Assembly: GCF_000203795.2 (NCBI RefSeq)
Contig: NW_006281105.1
Location: forward strand, 496,001 to 560,000
From: Batrachochytrium dendrobatidis JAM81
Lineage: Eukaryota; Chytridiomycota; Chytridiomycetes; Rhizophydiales
Reading direction: 5' to 3'
Length of the DNA: 64,000 nucleotides
Notes under the pieces: generated by a model
The model's input: the letters and a program-made list of their open reading frames with translations, nothing else
Database searches by the model: none
Told to the model about the DNA's origin: nothing
Shown here: piece by piece, positions 60,591 to 64,000 of the stretch
Numbering within the stretch: position 1 is the first letter of the stretch
Layout: the number at the start of each line of letters is the position of its first letter
Translations under genes and position numbers: made by a program

Positions 60591-61125
60591 TGTTGGAATA
60601 TCCAGACAGATATCCTTAAGCGGTAACCTATGGCAAAGCTAATTCTATAAAAAAGTACCAACTTAAAATCCCAAACAATGGATGGTATGGATGCTGCATA
60701 AACTAACAAGCATTGTATAACAAATAAGCTATACGCAAGGTGAAACTTATTTAAGGCGATGACTATCGTTCCCTTTATACAAGAACTGGGAAGCTGAGAA
60801 CCCTCAACGGCGAAGCTTAGAGTGAAGATCTTATATCTCCACTCTCTCCCTTAACTACTTCTTATTTTACTATAAAAGCTAGAATGCTTACTTTTATCAA
60901 TAAACAACTCTTCAAACTATTTCATCTTTCTAACTACTTTATTACATCTTTTCACTACGGTTGAAAAGACTAAGTCTGTTGATTTTGATTTAAAGTGCAA
61001 CTTCCTCTTACACTTCTGATTTGTTCTCTTCTGATAACTACTAACAGTTACAGATTATATTCTACTTTATACTTTATACTTTACTACATTTAAAAACAAA
61101 TCAAGAAGCTCGAAATATTCTGACA
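60591..61125 (+). mobile_element. solo LTR (535 bp) with 5-bp target-site duplication
   Basis: Begins TGTTGGAATAT and ends ATATTCTGACA, the TG...CA ends of an LTR with short inverted termini. It is flanked by a perfect duplication GTACA (60586-60590 and 61126-61130). Duplication unit 1 shows the empty site with a single GTACA at about 57980. A TATAAAAG box at about 60870 and AATAAA at about 60900 suit a + orientation. The start resembles Ty1/copia LTRs. No internal retrotransposon sequence remains. Confidence 0.9.
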
Positions 61126-61392
61126 GTACACATCATTGCTTGTAAACATATTTATCAATAATGCAGTAGCTTGATCATACTGCACCAGTCAGCCAGTATA
61201 CGATCACTGGATATACTGCACGTTGGTGTTTACCACTGTATATGTGGTGTATATTGGTTATAGTGCATAATATCAACGAGTTTATACATACTACTTACAC
61301 CACACACATCAAACCGACTCAATGATATGCAAGTGTTGCGGTTTGACCAAATCACAATCACCCATATTGTCGACTGTCTAACTCGTTGACAT

Positions 61393-61743
61393 TCAAGCCG
61401 TGACATCACTAGTCACAATATAATGGTTGACTGGTTCGTTTGATTGACCTGACATATCGACACTTTGCAAACCTTGACTTGATTCATCAACTTGGATATT
61501 CATATAATATTGGGTTTGTATCATCACGTTGGACTCGTTATCAAACACCTTGATGTGTCCATGCAACACAAACTTGATATACACACATTGGTTACTGTTT
61601 GACATGACTGGGTCGATCATACATACCAGACAGTGCAGCTGTATTAGTTGTATGATACAATCAATCATGGTTGGCTCATCACCATCAAATATCAAATGTT
61701 GATCACGTATACATTGATTTGTAATTGCATGGTTTGTTGGCAA
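61393..61743 (-). CDS. conserved short open frame in duplication unit 2, doubtful gene
   Basis: Counterpart of the 116-codon frame at 58245-58595, with no stop or frameshift gained. A second matching pair of 94-codon frames lies at 58692-58976 and 61840-62124. I see no family similarity and no clear reason to call these genes beyond conservation between the two copies. Confidence 0.2.
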   Translation of the reverse strand: MPTNHAITNQCIRDQHLIFDGDEPTMIDCIIQLIQLHCLVCMIDPVMSNSNQCVYIKFVLHGHIKVFDNESNVMIQTQYYMNIQVDESSQGLQSVDMSGQSNEPVNHYIVTSDVTA

Positions 61744-62313
61744 TACACACTATGATATGCTTGACAAGTTGTTGATTTGCAGTAATCAGATGTGCATCAC
61801 CTGTAACATTGGATGCAATTGACGAGTTGTAACCACAAGTCAACAATCATCGATATGTTGGTGATTGTACTGATTACATGATTGGTTTTGATTAGCTGTC
61901 ATGATCGATTGGTGAGCAATACAATCCACATTGATTATGACGTGTTGCAACTGATTGATATATGCAGACTCGACTGATGATCGACTATATGTTGATGAGT
62001 AACTCTGCCACTGTTGGTTTTGATCGATCATTGCTACTGCTTGTATATGCAGTGTATACATGTGTGATGTATTGGATATTGGTGTTGTGTATGTTGTTGA
62101 ACCTGTTGGATAATATATTGTCATGTCGCATCAAATCACACCATATTTAGAGTGCAATCATTGATTCGTTGGTTTAGTGACTGATTCGACTCACATTCAA
62201 CTGTAGTGATTATAAATATGCATTGTTGATCGACACACATATATCAACATGTATCAGACTCGGACATTTACACGATAATTTATCATTCCAAGTCCATCAT
62301 TTGATTTCATTGA

Positions 62314-64000
62314 TTATTCGATTAAACAAGCTTGAACTCCTTTACATCCAACTTGTGCTCGAAAGCACTGGAATCCCTCGCATTCAAGAGCATCACAAAG
62401 AGTTGATATATCTTTTTCAGTTGTACCTATTGGCAGTAAGCTTAGTAATCTATTGCATAGTGCACAAAAAACTGAAATTGAACCCACCTGGTCGAATTAT
62501 GGTCAAGGCACATCCACCTCCACCTGCTCCTGTCAGCTTGGAACGATGACCGTGTTGACTAGTAATCAGTCGAATCAACTCCAGTTTGGGATGGCTGACC
62601 CCAAGCCCCACTAAGATAGACTGATTCATATCAACAAGAACCTGTATAGTTATCACAGTTTGATGTAAAACAGTGTTGCCTTAATCTATATACTTTATAT
62701 CTTATAAAATTAAACTCACTTCAAATTGCTCGATCAAGTCCAATAATGTAATTGTGTTTTGATCTGTTCACAAGATTAAAAACTCAACAAGTCTGCTACA
62801 AACACTGGTTATTTTAAATGTATAATACATATTTTAACATTGTATCATACCATTTTTTAGGCATGCTGAGGTACAGCAATCCGAGATGGCTTGAATGGAG
62901 TCCAATAAAGAATTAACAATATATGGAAACTAGATCCAAGTAGATATTTAAAACAAGTGTTAGTTTACAAGTGTGGATTGCCAAAAGTAGTCTTTTAGTC
63001 CATTCACATATAAACACATCAAACGACATGATATCAATCAAGGCCATTGAATTTACTTTCTCACGACGAAGTCGGACTTTTTCTACTTCGTGCTTGGTGC
63101 TTTTTGGAACAGTTGTGTTGGTCAAAATGAATTCGAGCTGTGGAAATCTATGCAATCATAACCAGTAGTATCACCCAAAGCGCATTAAATAGTAAGATCA
63201 GTAGCCATTCCATCACTTTAAAAAACACAAATATCTTACCCTTTTAGTTCTTGAATGCCTTCTAGTTTTGTATATACACGTGCACCACCTACAAGAGATT
63301 TGAAATAAGCTTGGCAAACTAGATTCAACATTACAAAGTACAGCGGTTTCAAAACTTAGATCTGCATACCAAAAGTGCACAGAGAGTTATCAACACCAGA
63401 TGGGTTTCCATGAATGACTTTTTCAGAAATAAATGCCCAGTTATTGATCAGATTCAGATCATGAGAAGAAAACTGATCTGTAGCAGTAATGGGCATCTGA
63501 ATAGTCCCAGAAAAAAGTAAAAGCAATGAAGCTACGCAGACACTGAATGACGCAGATGAGCCCAATCCGGCACCAATGGGTAATGCAGAGGTCACATCCA
63601 AGTGGAATCCAGACCGAACATGACATATTTGCGTGTAGAGTGTCAAGAATGCAGATGCAGATTGTTTAACCACTTCAGAGCAGGTTGCAGGAAGCATGGA
63701 CATCATCATATTCAAAGAATCATGCTGAATTTTCAAGGGTAATAAAGTGGCATGTGCTATAATAATACCAACAAGATGCCATGAGTATATTTGTCATGAA
63801 TGTGTTGAGCCATATTAGCTGCACTTGTTAAATCGAGATAATCACTCACGTATTTCATTAAACAATAAAACAGACCACTTGAACACAAAATCCAAATCAG
63901 GCAGACTCAGAGTAATAAAGTCGGATATAGGACGGATAGTTGCAGTTGTTCTTAGATCAATGCTGGCAGCGATTGCACTCTAAACACCCATTACAGCAAT
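62314..64000 (-). CDS. ERG12: mevalonate kinase, 5' end outside the window
   Basis: A multi-exon GHMP kinase. The exon nearest the right edge (from about 63979) reads AIAASIDLRTTATIRPISDF and SLPDLDFVF, typical of the N-terminal half. The next exon holds the ATP-binding motif PIGAGLGSSASF and later GNPSGVDNSLCTFG, with the conserved Ser and Asp regions. Further exons give LEFILTNTTVPKSTK and VDMNQSILVGLGVSHPKL. The third GHMP motif is LTGAGGGGCALTII. The last exon (62426-62314) ends CRAQVGCKGVQ-type sequence and a TAA at 62314. The enzyme phosphorylates mevalonate in the isoprenoid/sterol pathway. The first exon or exons with the start codon lie beyond 64000. Confidence 0.88.

Larger units (their letters stand above)
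59581..62272. repeat. tandem duplication, unit 2
   Basis: Counterpart of 57000-59124, carrying secreted gene copy 2 and the same upstream region, split by the LTR at 60591-61125. It ends about 40 bp from the stop codon of mevalonate kinase. Confidence 0.8.

Noticed and set aside
62223..62549. Plus-strand frame of 108 codons over the mevalonate kinase 3' exons
   Set aside because: It is the antisense of exons with clear GHMP motifs (TGAGGGGC) and carries their proline-rich shadow.
1..64000. tRNA, rRNA or CRISPR features
   Set aside because: I looked for B-box-like GGTTCGA words and regular repeat-spacer arrays and found nothing that folds or repeats convincingly. A dedicated scan could still find a tRNA I missed.

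Overview
The window is nuclear DNA of a flagellated (chytrid-type) fungus. Genes are packed on both strands and carry many short GT-AG introns. Delta-tubulin, a probable SHIPPO/STPG-repeat protein and a soluble-adenylyl-cyclase-like protein point to a zoospore-forming organism. Mevalonate kinase fits a sterol-making fungus. A Crinkler-type (CRN) gene and lineage-specific secreted proteins make Batrachochytrium or a close relative the best guess. The genus is inferred from gene content, not proven.

From 1 to about 51.2 kb the window is a conserved housekeeping block. In order it holds: a probable STPG-repeat protein (-); a Thg1-like 3'-5' tRNA polymerase (-); a plant At4g15545/NAIP-like coiled-coil protein (+); an Aven-like protein (-); EMC1 (+); a full-length NBAS/Sec39 tether (+); a long coiled-coil protein (-); the PP6 catalytic subunit (+); the UDP-galactose transporter HUT1/SLC35B1 (-); an ADCY10-like cyclase/NTPase (+); a PH-CRIB PAK/Cla4 kinase (-); CHMP7 (+); HUS1 (-); TAF9 (+); delta-tubulin (-); leukotriene-A4 hydrolase/aminopeptidase (+); severin (-); and an Alr4036-type FMN-binding protein (+). 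Several neighbours are divergent pairs sharing promoters of about 150 to 420 bp, and three of these promoters carry a CACGTG E-box. The genes do not form one pathway. Recurring themes are ER/Golgi biology (EMC1, NBAS, HUT1), actin and membrane remodelling (PAK, severin, CHMP7), genome maintenance and transcription (HUS1, TAF9), and flagellar biology.

From about 51.2 to 62.3 kb the character changes. Coding density drops. The region holds a broken CRN gene with P-loop NTPase and nuclease-like parts, two paralogous small secreted coiled-coil proteins inside a tandem duplication, and a 535-bp solo LTR with a perfect 5-bp target-site duplication that landed in one of the two copies. This looks like a fast-evolving accessory island. 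At 62.3 kb the core returns with mevalonate kinase (-), whose 5' end runs off the right edge.

The strongest items for follow-up are: the ADCY10-like protein with apparently degenerate catalytic residues; the TLP-type tRNA polymerase, given known mitochondrial tRNA 5' editing in chytrids; the secreted-protein duplication with conserved ends and a divergent core; a MITE-like element with imperfect terminal inverted repeats and partial relatives elsewhere in the window; and a perfect 15-bp inverted repeat just upstream of the CRN start codon. Exon boundaries were placed by eye from GT/AG sites, frame and family similarity, so treat individual boundaries as approximate unless stated.
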